Shown in pieces: positions 1-9,359 of a DNA stretch of 60,455 nt (position 1 is the stretch's first letter; every line of letters starts with the position of its first letter). Below the pieces are notes generated by a model that saw nothing but the letters and a program-made list of their open reading frames with translations, ran no database searches and was not told the origin of the DNA. Origin of the DNA: Acidimicrobiia bacterium (lineage in GTDB: Bacteria > Actinomycetota > Acidimicrobiia > Acidimicrobiales > Aldehydirespiratoraceae); the NCBI GenBank assembly GCA_022820805.1, contig JAJEEV010000003.1, forward strand, positions 1-60,455, in the 5' to 3' direction. The translations under genes and the position numbers were made by a program.

Positions 1-726
1 CTCGGTGATGCAGTCGAGTTCGGTTCCGGCCAGGACGGCTCGCACCGCGCTGATCTTGTCGTCCAGCAGGTCCGGCTCGCCGAGCACGACCGTCGCTCCC
101 CCGCTCAGCTGCAGCCCGAGTCGCTCTCCGTCCTCTCCGACCGTGACCGCGCTCACCCAGGAGCGCAGATCATCGGGCATCGCCGCGACCACCGCCAGCG
201 GCCCGTCCGCCTCGGTGTGGATGTCACCGAGTGCACCGCCGAACGGCACCGCCACCCGCGCCAGGCCCTCCGGCGCGCCCGAGGCCGGTGCCCATTCGAT
301 CGCGTACCCGTGGGCGTCGATCAGGACGGTGCGTCCACTGGCGGTCGGCACCGCGGCCACCGGCACGCGGGGTTCGACCGCGATGCGCACCGTTCCCGGC
401 CAGTCCCGCCACACCCGCGCCGACTTCACCCAGGGCAGCGCGGTGATCGACCTCTCCGCGGCGCGAAGGTCCACGAACACCATCGGCATCCCCGCCGACA
501 AGCCCGTGCTCTCGAGGACCTCGGCGCCACGAGCGCCGCTGCCGCCGACGGAGACCCGGTCCACGTCCAGCAGCGGCGTCTGGCTGATGCCGAACGCGGC
601 TCCGGCAATCAGCGCGACGGCGACTACGAAGGCCAGCAGGCGCAGGCGTCGCCGCCCCTGCGCCCGCAGCACCGCGATGCGGCGCGCCTTCATGCGCGGG
701 TCCACGGCCACGGTCGCCCCGGTCAC
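1..726 (-). CDS. ftsQ: Cell division protein FtsQ (3' end beyond the window)
   Basis: Divisome scaffold protein that bridges the early and late division proteins; bitopic membrane protein. The frame is open from a GTG at 726-724 to the window edge (242 codons). It shows a basic cytoplasmic start, one membrane segment at about residues 30-46, then a POTRA domain (about 52-120) with the family pattern LLDVDRVSV...LPWVKSARVWRDWPGTVRIAV, and a following beta domain. The GTG overlaps the murB stop by 4 bases, so translation is probably coupled. The C-terminus is missing only because the window ends. Position at the end of the dcw operon after murB fits actinobacteria. Confidence 0.9.
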   Translation of the reverse strand, partial: MTGATVAVDPRMKARRIAVLRAQGRRRLRLLAFVVAVALIAGAAFGISQTPLLDVDRVSVGGSGARGAEVLESTGLSAGMPMVFVDLRAAERSITALPWVKSARVWRDWPGTVRIAVEPRVPVAAVPTASGRTVLIDAHGYAIEWAPASGAPEGLARVAVPFGGALGDIHTEADGPLAVVAAMPDDLRSWVSAVTVGEDGERLGLQLSGGATVVLGEPDLLDDKISAVRAVLAGTELDCITE

Positions 727-1682
727 GGCAGCTCCCACGGCTCGAAGCCCACCAGCCGGGTCTCCACCGCAAGGTCCACACCGAGCTCGGCCTTCACACG
801 GCGACGCACCTCGCTCATCACCTCGACGACGTCCGCGGCGCGCCCCCCCTCGTCGGACTGGATGAAGTTCGCGTGCTTGGGCGAGACCTCTGCGGTGCCG
901 ATGCGCAGGCCCTTGGCGCCCGCGGCCTCGATGAGGGCGCCCGCGGCATCGTGCTCCGGGTTGGTGAAGACTGAGCCTGCATTGCGGCCGCCGGGCTGGT
1001 TGGCTCTTCGCCACTGAACGATCTCGGCCAGCTCGGCCCGGGAGGACTGGCGGTCCCCGTACCTCAACTGGAGCTTCACGGACGCGACCACCTGGTGCAT
1101 GGCGATGCTGCTGGAGCGGTAGCCGAGATCCAGACGGCCGGCGTCGCGCACCGCGGCGTCGCCGCGGTGGAGGTCGACCACGACCGCCTCCACCAGAGAC
1201 TCGGACATGTCCGCGCCGTGACCGCCCGCGTTCATCCGGACCGCTCCCCCCGCGGTGCCGGGCACGCCGACGGCCCATTCGAATCCGGTGAGGCCGGCGT
1301 CGACGGACGCACGGGCCAGGACGGGAAGAAGCGCTCCGCCCGAGGCGGTGACGGTCGTACCGTCGATCTCGAACTCCGTGAGCCCGCCGCCGAGGGCGAT
1401 CGCCAGGCCGTCGAATCCCCGGTCGGCCACCAGAAGGTTGGAGCCCCGCCCCACCACCAGCACGGGCGGAGGCCCGCCGCCGGTGGACGAGCGGGCGACT
1501 ATCGAGGCCAGCGTGGCGAGTTCGGCCCGATCGTCGACCGTCACGAACAGCCGGGCCGGCCCGCCCACCCGGTAGGTCGTGTGGCCCGCCAGGCTGTAGT
1601 CCCGTTTCAGCGACGGTGCCAGCTCCGAGTCGGCCAGACGCCGGTCCAGGTCGGCCAGCAGGTCCCGCACGGCCGCGGTCAT
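723..1682 (-). CDS. murB: UDP-N-acetylenolpyruvoylglucosamine reductase MurB
   Basis: FAD-dependent, NADPH-using reduction of UDP-GlcNAc-enolpyruvate to UDP-MurNAc, cytoplasmic. The 319 residues include the FAD-binding blocks YRVGGPARLF, VVGRGSNLL and GVPGTAGGAVRMNAG, the YRSSSI segment, the catalytic-serine region (RNAGSVFTNP) and a C-terminal ETRLVGF. The insertion carrying YRxS marks a type I enzyme. The ATG at 1682-1680 was chosen because it overlaps the murC stop by 4 bases (ATGA). In-frame sequence extends far upstream but lies over murC and is not real coding sequence. Confidence 0.95.
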   Translation of the reverse strand: MTAAVRDLLADLDRRLADSELAPSLKRDYSLAGHTTYRVGGPARLFVTVDDRAELATLASIVARSSTGGGPPPVLVVGRGSNLLVADRGFDGLAIALGGGLTEFEIDGTTVTASGGALLPVLARASVDAGLTGFEWAVGVPGTAGGAVRMNAGGHGADMSESLVEAVVVDLHRGDAAVRDAGRLDLGYRSSSIAMHQVVASVKLQLRYGDRQSSRAELAEIVQWRRANQPGGRNAGSVFTNPEHDAAGALIEAAGAKGLRIGTAEVSPKHANFIQSDEGGRAADVVEVMSEVRRRVKAELGVDLAVETRLVGFEPWELP

Positions 1683-3088
1683 CCCGGGACCCCCGCCGGC
1701 GCATGGCCCGGGTGCCCGGAGCCGAGGCGCTCGATCACGATGTCGGGCACCGACGTCAGGTCCCCTGCGCCCAGGGTCAGGCAGAGGTCGCCGGGGCGCA
1801 GCCGGCCCGCCAGCCAGTCGGCGACCTCGTCTATGCGGGGCAGCCACGTCACCGCGGACCACGGATGGGCATCGAGCACTGCGTCGAGCACGATCTTGGA
1901 GGTCACGCCGGGCCGGGGGGCCTCGCCCGAGGGGTAGATCCCGGTGAGCACCAGGTGGTCGGCACCGGTGAAGGAGTGCGCGAAGTCGGCGCCGATGGAG
2001 GCGACCCGGCTGTAGCGATGGGGCTGGAAGACGCACACCACCCTGCTCCATTCGCCGGTGCGGGCCGCAGCGAGGGCCGCGGCGACCTCGCTGGGGAGGT
2101 GGGCGTAGTCGTCGACGAAGGTCACGCCGGCCACGTCGCCGCGGAACTCGAAGCGCCTGGCGACACCCCCGAAGCGGGCCAGAGCACGGGCTGAATCGTC
2201 GAACGGGGCGCCCGCGACGAGGCCGGCCACCACGGCTGCAGCCGCGTTCCGGGCGTTGTGGAGGCCCGGCGTCGGAAGCGTGATGCGTCCCAACCGGGTC
2301 TGCCCGTCGTAGAGGTCGAAGGCCGACTCCGGCATCCGCAGCGAGACGTCGCGCATGCGGAAGTCGGCGTCCTCCCCGGTGCCGTAGGTCGTCGCCCCGC
2401 TGGCCGCGCCCAGCTGGGCCGCCACCGGATCGTCGGCGCACACCACCCGGTGGCGGGCTGCGGCCAGGAAGTGGGCGAAGGCGTCGACGAGCGCCGAGGG
2501 CGTGCCGTCGTAGGTCTCGAGGTGATCGGGCTCGACGCTGGTGACGACGGCCACCTCGGCGTCGATCGACAGGAAGGTCCGGTCGCTCTCATCGGCCTCC
2601 ATCACGAACCACTCGCCGGTGTCCCACATGGCCCCGGTGCCGATCTCGTTGACGTCGCCGCCGATGATGAACGACGGGTTGAGGCCGGCCTCCCGCAGCA
2701 CCAGCGCCAGCATCGAGCTCGTGGTCGTCTTGCCGTGGGTGCCCGCCACCGCGATCGTCCTGCGGTGGGCGGCGATCGCGGGCAGGATCTCGCTGCGGCG
2801 CACGACGGGCACGCCCCGCGAGGCAGCCGCGCGAACCTCCGGGTTGCTGTCGCGTATGGCCGACGAGATGGCGACCAGGCGGGCGTCGCCGAGGTTGGCG
2901 GGATCGTGTCCGATGGCGACCGGCACTCCCTCGGCCCGCAGCCGGGCCACGACGGGACCGTCGCGCAGATCCGACCCCGACACCTGGTGGCCCATGGAGC
3001 GCAGCACCGACGCGATGGCCCCCATGCCGGCCCCGCCCGCGCCCACGACATGGATCGCCTGCGCGGTGGAGAGATCGACGGCACTCAC
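1679..3088 (-). CDS. murC: UDP-N-acetylmuramate--L-alanine ligase MurC
   Basis: ATP-dependent addition of L-Ala to UDP-MurNAc, the first amino acid of the stem peptide. Length of 469 aa is normal. It has the N-terminal Rossmann signature GAGGAGMGAIASVL, the ATP loop AGTHGKTTTSSM, EADESD, the NARNAAAA block and DDYAHLPSE (usually DDYAHHPTE; here the second His is Leu). It overlaps murG upstream and murB downstream by 4 bases each, so it belongs to the same translationally coupled dcw operon. Confidence 0.95.
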   Translation of the reverse strand: MSAVDLSTAQAIHVVGAGGAGMGAIASVLRSMGHQVSGSDLRDGPVVARLRAEGVPVAIGHDPANLGDARLVAISSAIRDSNPEVRAAASRGVPVVRRSEILPAIAAHRRTIAVAGTHGKTTTSSMLALVLREAGLNPSFIIGGDVNEIGTGAMWDTGEWFVMEADESDRTFLSIDAEVAVVTSVEPDHLETYDGTPSALVDAFAHFLAAARHRVVCADDPVAAQLGAASGATTYGTGEDADFRMRDVSLRMPESAFDLYDGQTRLGRITLPTPGLHNARNAAAAVVAGLVAGAPFDDSARALARFGGVARRFEFRGDVAGVTFVDDYAHLPSEVAAALAAARTGEWSRVVCVFQPHRYSRVASIGADFAHSFTGADHLVLTGIYPSGEAPRPGVTSKIVLDAVLDAHPWSAVTWLPRIDEVADWLAGRLRPGDLCLTLGAGDLTSVPDIVIERLGSGHPGHAPAGVPG

Positions 3089-4272
3089 GAGGTTGCCTCC
3101 CGGCTGCGGGGTTGAGGCCGGAGCGCGCAGCGCTCGACGAGGTCTACCACGGCGCCGACCGCGTCCGGTCGAGCCAGCTCCGCGGCCGCCCCGGCCATGG
3201 AACTCAGGTGGTCGGGGTCTTGGAGCAGGGCGTCCACCTCGGCGGCGAGCCGGGCCGGGTCGAGATCGGCGTCGTTGACGATGACCGCCCCGCCGGCCGC
3301 GGCGAGCCGGCGGGCGTTGGCCGTCTGGTGGTCGCCGGGCGCGCCCGGCAGCGGCACCAGCACTGCCGGCACGCCGACCGCAGCCAGCTCGGCGACGGTG
3401 GTGGCACCGGCCCGGCTCACCACAAGGTCGGCTGCCGCGTACACGGCCGCCATGTTCTCCTCGTAGTCCACCAGGTCGTAGTTCAACGGGCTCCGGGGGT
3501 CCGGCGCGACCCGGTGCGAGAGGTCGTCGTAGTCTCGGCGCCCGGCGATGTGGCGGATGTGGAGATCGCTCCGGGCCTGCCAGCGTTCCACCGCCCCGGC
3601 CACGGCCTCGTTGATGCGGCGAGCTCCGAGCGAGCCCCCGAAGACGGCCACGAGGCGGCGCTCGGCGCCGACTCCCAGCGCGGCTCGGGACGCCGCCCGG
3701 CAGGCGGTCCGGTCGGCCGCCAGCACCTCGGTGCGCACCGGATTGCCGGTCCAGGTGGCGCCGCGAAGGTCTGTCGCCTCGAAGGCGGTGGCCGCGCCCG
3801 CCGCGAACCGGCTCAGCAGCCGGTTGGCCAGGCCGGGCACCGCGTTCTGCTCGGTGATCACCAGCGGCACCCGCAGCAGCGCAGCCGCTGCCCCGCAGGC
3901 CGCCGACGCGTAGCCGCCCAGCCCGAGGACTACTGCGGGCTTGCAGCGTCGCAGGACCATGAGAGCCTGCACGAAGGCCCGGAGGAGTCCGATGGCCGCG
4001 GCCACGTTGGAGAGCGCCAGCCGGCGCTGCAGCCCACGCCCGGGCAGCGCGGTCAGCCCGAATCCCGCCTCGACCACCAAGCGGGTCTCGACACCGCGGG
4101 AGCTGCCCACGAAGTGCACGGCCTCGCGGGGCGCTCCCCGGTCGACGATGTGCTGGGCGATGCTGATGCCGGGCAGCACATGGCCGGCGGTACCGCCACC
4201 GGCGATGACGGCCCAGACGCCGCCGGGGCGCCCGCCCGCTCGGTTCCGCCGGCGCGACGCGGGCGCGCTCAT
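3085..4272 (-). CDS. murG: Lipid II synthase MurG (undecaprenyl-PP-MurNAc-pentapeptide GlcNAc transferase)
   Basis: Membrane-associated GT28-family transferase that adds GlcNAc to lipid I on the inner face of the membrane. The 395 residues contain GGGTAGHVLPGISIA near the N-terminus, EQNAVPGLANRLLSRFA, GGSLGARRINEAV and the nucleotide-sugar region SRAGATTVAELAAVGVPAVLVPLPGAPGDHQTANA. The ATG at 4272 overlaps the ftsW stop by 4 bases. About 20 N-terminal residues rich in Arg/Gly precede the fold and are probably disordered. Confidence 0.95.
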   Translation of the reverse strand: MSAPASRRRNRAGGRPGGVWAVIAGGGTAGHVLPGISIAQHIVDRGAPREAVHFVGSSRGVETRLVVEAGFGLTALPGRGLQRRLALSNVAAAIGLLRAFVQALMVLRRCKPAVVLGLGGYASAACGAAAALLRVPLVITEQNAVPGLANRLLSRFAAGAATAFEATDLRGATWTGNPVRTEVLAADRTACRAASRAALGVGAERRLVAVFGGSLGARRINEAVAGAVERWQARSDLHIRHIAGRRDYDDLSHRVAPDPRSPLNYDLVDYEENMAAVYAAADLVVSRAGATTVAELAAVGVPAVLVPLPGAPGDHQTANARRLAAAGGAVIVNDADLDPARLAAEVDALLQDPDHLSSMAGAAAELARPDAVGAVVDLVERCALRPQPRSREATS

Positions 4273-5471
4273 CGGATCTGTCTCGCCACGTTGAGCAGTA
4301 CCCCCATGGCAGCCATGGTCGTCACCAGTGAAGTCCCGCCGAATGAGAGCAGCGGCAGCGTGATCCCGACGACCGGGAAGACGGCGACGGCGGCGCCGAT
4401 GTTGAGCGCGGCCTGCAGGATGATCCACGACGTGATGCCCACCGCCAGCAGCATCCCGAAGCGATCCGGGGCCCGCAGCGCCACGCTGAGGCCGGTCGCC
4501 GCGATCACGACGAACAGCGCCACCACCAGCAGCGAGCCTGCGAGGCCGAGCTCCTCGCCGATGACCGAGAAGATGAAGTCGGTGTGGGCGTACGGCAGGA
4601 ACCCCCACTTGGCCCGGCCCGAGCCCAGTCCCATCCCCTCGACCCCGCCCACGGCCAGGGCATGGAGCGACCGGAGGGTCTGGTAGCCGTTGCCGAGGGG
4701 GTCCTCCCACGGGTTCATGAAGCCCAGCACCCGCTCCCTTCGCCACGGGGAATAGGCGATCAACAGGGCGGTGAGGAACGCTCCGACACAACCGGCCAGC
4801 GCCAGATGGGAGAGCCGCGCTCCCGCGAAGTACAGCATCGTCACGCCGACGCCGGCGATCAGGAGGCTGGCGCCCAGATGGGGCTGCATCATCAGCAGTG
4901 CAGCGATGACCCCCGTGAGGATGAGAACCGGCTGCAGGGTGGAGCGGGTGTCCTCCATCGGGCGCTCGGGGCGCGACAGCAGGTCGGCCACGAAGACGAT
5001 GAATGCGAGCTTGGCCACCTCCGACGGCTGGAAGACGATCGAGCCCGACCCCAGCCACCGGCGGGCTCCGTTGGCGCTGAGGCCCACGCTGGGGACGGCG
5101 GTGAGGGCGAGCAGCAGCAGGCACGCGCCCATTCCCAGAGCCGCGGGCCGCTTCCAGCGGTGGTAGTCCACACGCAGCAGCGCCAGGATCGCCACCGTGC
5201 CGACGCCCAGCCACATGGCCTGGCTCTTGAAGAGCGACCACGCAGAGTCGGTGCCGGAGAGGCTCGGAGCCGCGGTGGCCGACAACGCCATCACCAGGCC
5301 GAGCAGCACCAGCGCAGCGACAGCCACGAAGAGCACCAGGAAGGGCCCGGTGCGGCGACCCATCGGGGGCCGCGGCCCGCGGCCGCTCGGAGCAACCCTC
5401 GCCGTCGGGTGACTGCGGCGAGCCTCGTGCAGTGCCTCGTGGCGGGTTCTCGAGTAGCTCGTCGCGGTCAT
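4269..5471 (-). CDS. ftsW: Peptidoglycan glycosyltransferase FtsW (SEDS family)
   Basis: SEDS-family polymerase of the divisome that works with the class B PBP encoded by ftsI. The 400-aa polytopic protein has about ten membrane segments and signature blocks QPSEVAKLAFIVF, MQPHLGASLLI, LGNGYQTLRSLHAL and HTDFIFSVIGEELGL. The start at 5471 (ATG) overlaps the murD stop by 4 bases. The N-terminal 50 residues are basic and cytoplasmic. Confidence 0.94.
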   Translation of the reverse strand: MTATSYSRTRHEALHEARRSHPTARVAPSGRGPRPPMGRRTGPFLVLFVAVAALVLLGLVMALSATAAPSLSGTDSAWSLFKSQAMWLGVGTVAILALLRVDYHRWKRPAALGMGACLLLLALTAVPSVGLSANGARRWLGSGSIVFQPSEVAKLAFIVFVADLLSRPERPMEDTRSTLQPVLILTGVIAALLMMQPHLGASLLIAGVGVTMLYFAGARLSHLALAGCVGAFLTALLIAYSPWRRERVLGFMNPWEDPLGNGYQTLRSLHALAVGGVEGMGLGSGRAKWGFLPYAHTDFIFSVIGEELGLAGSLLVVALFVVIAATGLSVALRAPDRFGMLLAVGITSWIILQAALNIGAAVAVFPVVGITLPLLSFGGTSLVTTMAAMGVLLNVARQIR

Positions 5472-6841
5472 GACGGCACCGCCTCGCAGCGGGACTTGGC
5501 GGCGAGGTCCCTGACCAGCCGGGCGAAGTCGTCGCCGCGGGCCTTGTAGCTCGAGTAGAGGTCGAAGGAAGCGCATGCCGGCGACAGAAGCACGGCCGCG
5601 CCCGGTCCGGCGGCGGAGGCGGCCAGCTCCACGGCCTCGCCCATGTCGGCCGCGAGCAGCACCGGCCGGTCGGCGGCGAAGACCGCTGCCACCTCTTCTG
5701 CGGCCTCGCCGAGGGCGACGACGCAGCTCACCCGGTCGACCGCGTCGAGCAGTTCGCCCAGGTCGAGGCCCTTGTTGCGTCCGCCGGCGATCAGCACGGC
5801 CGACTCGAAGCCCCGCAGTGCGGCCACGGTGGCGTGGGGGGTGGTCGCCTTCGAGTCGTTGTAGAAGTCGACACCCCCTATCGAGGCCACCATCTGCACC
5901 CGGTGCGCACCCGGCTCGAACGAGCGCAGGGCCTGGCCCAATCCCTCCACCGTCGCGCCGACGGCCGAGGCGGTCGCCGCCGCGGCCAGGGCGTTGGCAA
6001 TGTCATGGGGCATGGTGCGGCGCAACTCCCCCACCCCCACCACCGGCCCGAGCGGCCCGGCCAGCACGCCGGCGTGGCATCGCCAGTCGGCCTCGCCCTC
6101 GTGTGCGAAGGTCCAGGTCGCCCCGCCGCCCGGCAGGTGGGCCATGACGATCGGGTCGAGCCGGTTGGCGATCGCGGTGGCCTCCGGCGGTAGGGATCGC
6201 CACAACCGGGCCTTGGCCGCCTCGTAGGAGTCCAGGTCACGGTGGATGTCCAGGTGGTCGGGGGCGAAGTTGAGCCAGCACGCCGCGAGAGGCTCGAAGC
6301 ACAGGCTGTGGGCGAGACGGAACGAGGAGGCCTCGACCACGAACACCTCGACGTCGTCCGCCTCTATGGCTGCTACGAGGGGCAGATCGTTGTTTCCCGC
6401 CGCGGCTGCGCTGACTCCCGAGCAGCGCAGCGCGGCCACCGCCATCTCGGTGACGGTGGTCTTGCCGCTGGTTCCGGTCACGGCCGCGACCGGCCGGGAG
6501 TCCCACGCCCGGGCCAGGTCGAACTCGCTGGCGGTGGGCACGCCTCGGGCTCTGGCCAGTTCCAGCGCCCGGTGGTGCTCGGGCATGCCCGGGGTGGGAA
6601 TCATGGCGTCGGCCGCGCTCACGAGCCGGTCGAGCCGGCGGGGGTCGGGAGCGATCTGAAGTTCCAGGTCCAGAGCCTCTGCGCCGCCGGTCGCGGCTGC
6701 GCCGGGGCCGTCGTCGAAGGCTGTCACCGTGTGGCCCCTCGACAGCAGCGCCCGGGCCACTGCCCGGTTGGTCGCGCCGAAGCCGGCCAGCAGGACCGAC
6801 CCGGGCACCTCGGCCATGACGGCGCCGGCCGTGCCGGTCAC
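5468..6841 (-). CDS. murD: UDP-N-acetylmuramoylalanine--D-glutamate ligase MurD
   Basis: ATP-dependent addition of D-Glu to UDP-MurNAc-L-Ala. It has a Rossmann-like N-terminus (LLAGFGATNRAVARAL), the Mur ligase ATP loop VTGTSGKTTVTEMA, the FAPDHLDIH block, and the C-terminal domain with YNDSKATTPHAT and IAGGRNKG. I prefer the GTG at 6841-6839, which gives 457 aa and a GTGA overlap with the mraY stop like the other junctions here. An ATG at 6817 is an alternative that would remove eight residues. Confidence 0.94.
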   Translation of the reverse strand: MTGTAGAVMAEVPGSVLLAGFGATNRAVARALLSRGHTVTAFDDGPGAAATGGAEALDLELQIAPDPRRLDRLVSAADAMIPTPGMPEHHRALELARARGVPTASEFDLARAWDSRPVAAVTGTSGKTTVTEMAVAALRCSGVSAAAAGNNDLPLVAAIEADDVEVFVVEASSFRLAHSLCFEPLAACWLNFAPDHLDIHRDLDSYEAAKARLWRSLPPEATAIANRLDPIVMAHLPGGGATWTFAHEGEADWRCHAGVLAGPLGPVVGVGELRRTMPHDIANALAAAATASAVGATVEGLGQALRSFEPGAHRVQMVASIGGVDFYNDSKATTPHATVAALRGFESAVLIAGGRNKGLDLGELLDAVDRVSCVVALGEAAEEVAAVFAADRPVLLAADMGEAVELAASAAGPGAAVLLSPACASFDLYSSYKARGDDFARLVRDLAAKSRCEAVPS

Positions 6842-7890
6842 GGCGTGAGCCTCGAGATCGAGTCGACGATGCCGGAGCTGACGGCGTCTCCGTAGAACAG
6901 TCCCAGCCCCAGCCCGGTGCACAGTCCCGACAGGATCCACAGCCGGATGATCACGGTGGTCTCGGGCCAGCCCCGGAGTTCGAAGTGATGGTGCAGCGGG
7001 GCCATGCGGAACACCCGGCGACCGAAGCCCCGGAACGAGACGACCTGGATGATCACCGACAGCGTCTCGATCACGAAGAGGCCCCCGATGATGGGCAGCA
7101 GGAACTGGGTGTTGGTCGCCAGGGCCAGGGCGGCAAGGCCGCTGCCGAGCGCCAGGGAGCCGGTGTCGCCCATGAAGATGCGGGCTGGCGGCGCGTTCCA
7201 CCACAGGAACCCGATGATCGCTCCAACCATGGCCGCGCTCACGATGGCCAGGTCGAGCGCGTGGGCCACCTGGTACGAGTCGTAGTGGTCGAACTGCCAG
7301 AAGCCGATGAACATGAACGCGCCGTAGCCGACGCCGCTGGCGCCCGCGGCCAAGCCGTCTAGGCCGTCGGTCAGATTCACCGCGTTGGTGGTGGCGATGA
7401 TGAGCAGGATCGCCCATATCGACCAGCCCACCCGTCCCAACTCCAGCCCGGGACTGTCGAAGCGGGTGAACGAGACGGTGGTGTGGATCGACGTGAACTG
7501 GGTCATGGCCCAGGCGAACCCGATGCCGACCACCAGCAGGCCGATGATCTTCGTCTTCTTGTTGAGGCCGAGGTTGCGGGCCGCGACGACCTTGATCCAG
7601 TCGTCGAGCAGGCCCACCAGCCCGCCGGCGATGATGGTGAGCATCACGATGATGCCCGACCGGGTGTAGATGCCGCCGAAGATGTCGCTGACGACGTAGC
7701 CGGCGGTGGCCGCGACCACCACCGCTATCCCGCCCATCGTGGGCGTCCCCGACTTCAGTCGATGCTCCTGGGGGCCGTCGTCGCGGATGGGCTGGCCGAT
7801 GCCGTAGCGGACCAGCAGGCGGATGAGCATCCAGCACCCCAGCAGTGATGCGAACATGGCGATGCTGCCCGCCAGCAGCAGGCGGATCAT
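6838..7890 (-). CDS. mraY: Phospho-N-acetylmuramoyl-pentapeptide transferase MraY
   Basis: Polytopic membrane enzyme that transfers phospho-MurNAc-pentapeptide to undecaprenyl phosphate, forming lipid I. The 350 residues contain GTPTMGGIAVV, the aspartate pair in LLDDWIKV, NLTDGLDGLAAG, IFMGDTGSLALG and a C-terminal HHHFELRGW, all family hallmarks. The ATG at 7890 overlaps the murE stop by 4 bases. In most dcw clusters murF precedes mraY; here murE does directly. Confidence 0.96.
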   Translation of the reverse strand: MIRLLLAGSIAMFASLLGCWMLIRLLVRYGIGQPIRDDGPQEHRLKSGTPTMGGIAVVVAATAGYVVSDIFGGIYTRSGIIVMLTIIAGGLVGLLDDWIKVVAARNLGLNKKTKIIGLLVVGIGFAWAMTQFTSIHTTVSFTRFDSPGLELGRVGWSIWAILLIIATTNAVNLTDGLDGLAAGASGVGYGAFMFIGFWQFDHYDSYQVAHALDLAIVSAAMVGAIIGFLWWNAPPARIFMGDTGSLALGSGLAALALATNTQFLLPIIGGLFVIETLSVIIQVVSFRGFGRRVFRMAPLHHHFELRGWPETTVIIRLWILSGLCTGLGLGLFYGDAVSSGIVDSISRLTP

Positions 7891-9359
7891 GGCGCGGTCT
7901 CCGGCGCGACGGCTGCGTGAGTCCGGGCGGCGGCCAGGCGTGCGATCTCGTCGCTGGCGACGGCCCGGTCATCGAAGGGCAGGCGCTCGTCGCCGATGGT
8001 CTGGCTGGTCTCGTGTCCCTTGCCCGCGATCAGCACCGTGTCGCCCGGGCGGGCCGTGGACACCGCGAACCGGAGAGCCAGGCGCCGGTCAGGGTCGCAC
8101 CGGGCAGGGGCGCGGCTCATCCCCTCGACGATCTCGGAGATGATCTGCTCGGGATCCTCCGACCGCGGGTTGTCGCTTGTGACTATCACTCGGTCCGCCA
8201 GTCTGTCCGCAGTGGCTCCCATCTCCGGGCGTTTGCCCCGGTCCCGGTCGCCACCCGCGCCGAACACCACCGTGAGGTCGCCGTCGGTCAGGCTCCGAGC
8301 GGCCGCCAGAGCGGCCGCCAGGCCGCCCGGTGTGTGGGCGTAGTCGACGATGACCGCGAAGTCCTGCCCGGACTGGACGGACTCGAACCGTCCGGGTACG
8401 GGCTCGGCCTCAGCCAGGCCTGCCGCAGCCGTGGCCGGATCCAAGCCCAGCGCGACAGCCACCTCCGCGGCCAACACCGCGTTGGCCCGGGTGAAGGCGC
8501 CCGCCATCGGCAGTCTCACCCGCTGGCCCCGCCAGCAGAACGTGCTCGACCGGGTGTCGGCGTCGATGACCTCGATCTCGCGCTGGTCGACCTCGATCAC
8601 GGGAATCTCCGAAGCGGCCACCTCGGCGAGGCGCCTCCCCCACTCGGTGGTCACGTCCACAACGGCCCGGTCGGCGAGTCCCCTCGTGAACAGCCGGGCC
8701 TTGGCCGCGAAATAGTCCTCCATCGACCCGTGATAGTCGAGGTGGTCGTGCCCGAGGTTGGTGAACGCGGCCACCCCGAACCGGCATCCGTCCACCCTGC
8801 GCTGCGCGAGCCCGTGCGAGGAGACCTCCACCACCGCCGCGGTCGCGCCCCGGTGCAGTGCCCTGGCCAGCGTGCGCTGAAGGTCGGTGGCCTCCGGGGT
8901 GGTGAGGGCACCGGTCAGCGTGCCGATCTCGGCCGTCTCGCTCCCTGCTGCCCGCAGCAGCCCCGCGACCAGGCGGACGGTGGTCGTCTTGCCGTTGGTG
9001 CCGGTGACGCCGGCCAGGTGGAGGCGCCGACTCGGGTGCCCGTGCACCGCCGCGGCGGCCGGTCCCAGCGCGCCCCGCACGGACTCGACCACCAGGCAGG
9101 GCACGCCCGAAGGCACCGGGCGCTCCGCCAGCAGCCCGACTGCGCCGGCTGAGACGGCCTCGGCCGCGAAGCGGTGGCCGTCGACATCGGCGCCCTGAAT
9201 GCATGCGAACACCGCGCCGGGACCCACCAGCCGGCTGTCGTGTTCCACGTCCCGCACCGCGATCGAGGCGCTCTGGGGCGCATCCTGTGGATGGCTCGCG
9301 CCGTCCGGCCCGACCACCTCGGCCCCCAGGATCCGCGCCAGTTCGCCGAGGCCGATCAT
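7887..9359 (-). CDS. murE: UDP-MurNAc-L-Ala-D-Glu:meso-diaminopimelate ligase MurE
   Basis: Adds meso-diaminopimelate to the stem peptide. The 490-aa protein has the ATP loop VTGTNGKTTTVRL, VEVSSHGLAQRRVDG, FTNLGHDHLDYHG, the central VDYAHTPGGL and the DNPR motif (SDNPRSEDP), which is the meso-DAP specificity signature, so an A1gamma-type wall is inferred. MurF was considered because no murF lies between this gene and mraY, but DNPR and the SSHGL block identify MurE. It has a 4-base overlap with ftsI. Confidence 0.95.
   Translation of the reverse strand: MIGLGELARILGAEVVGPDGASHPQDAPQSASIAVRDVEHDSRLVGPGAVFACIQGADVDGHRFAAEAVSAGAVGLLAERPVPSGVPCLVVESVRGALGPAAAAVHGHPSRRLHLAGVTGTNGKTTTVRLVAGLLRAAGSETAEIGTLTGALTTPEATDLQRTLARALHRGATAAVVEVSSHGLAQRRVDGCRFGVAAFTNLGHDHLDYHGSMEDYFAAKARLFTRGLADRAVVDVTTEWGRRLAEVAASEIPVIEVDQREIEVIDADTRSSTFCWRGQRVRLPMAGAFTRANAVLAAEVAVALGLDPATAAAGLAEAEPVPGRFESVQSGQDFAVIVDYAHTPGGLAAALAAARSLTDGDLTVVFGAGGDRDRGKRPEMGATADRLADRVIVTSDNPRSEDPEQIISEIVEGMSRAPARCDPDRRLALRFAVSTARPGDTVLIAGKGHETSQTIGDERLPFDDRAVASDEIARLAAARTHAAVAPETAP

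Noticed and set aside
723..2441. Long open frame covering murB and continuing far over murC
   Set aside because: Only the part after ATG 1682 has MurB sequence; upstream residues are low-complexity Arg/Pro/Gly text that arises from reading GC-rich coding DNA in another frame. The same applies to long extensions over ftsW (to 5241), mraY (to 7972), glucokinase (to 27182) and others.
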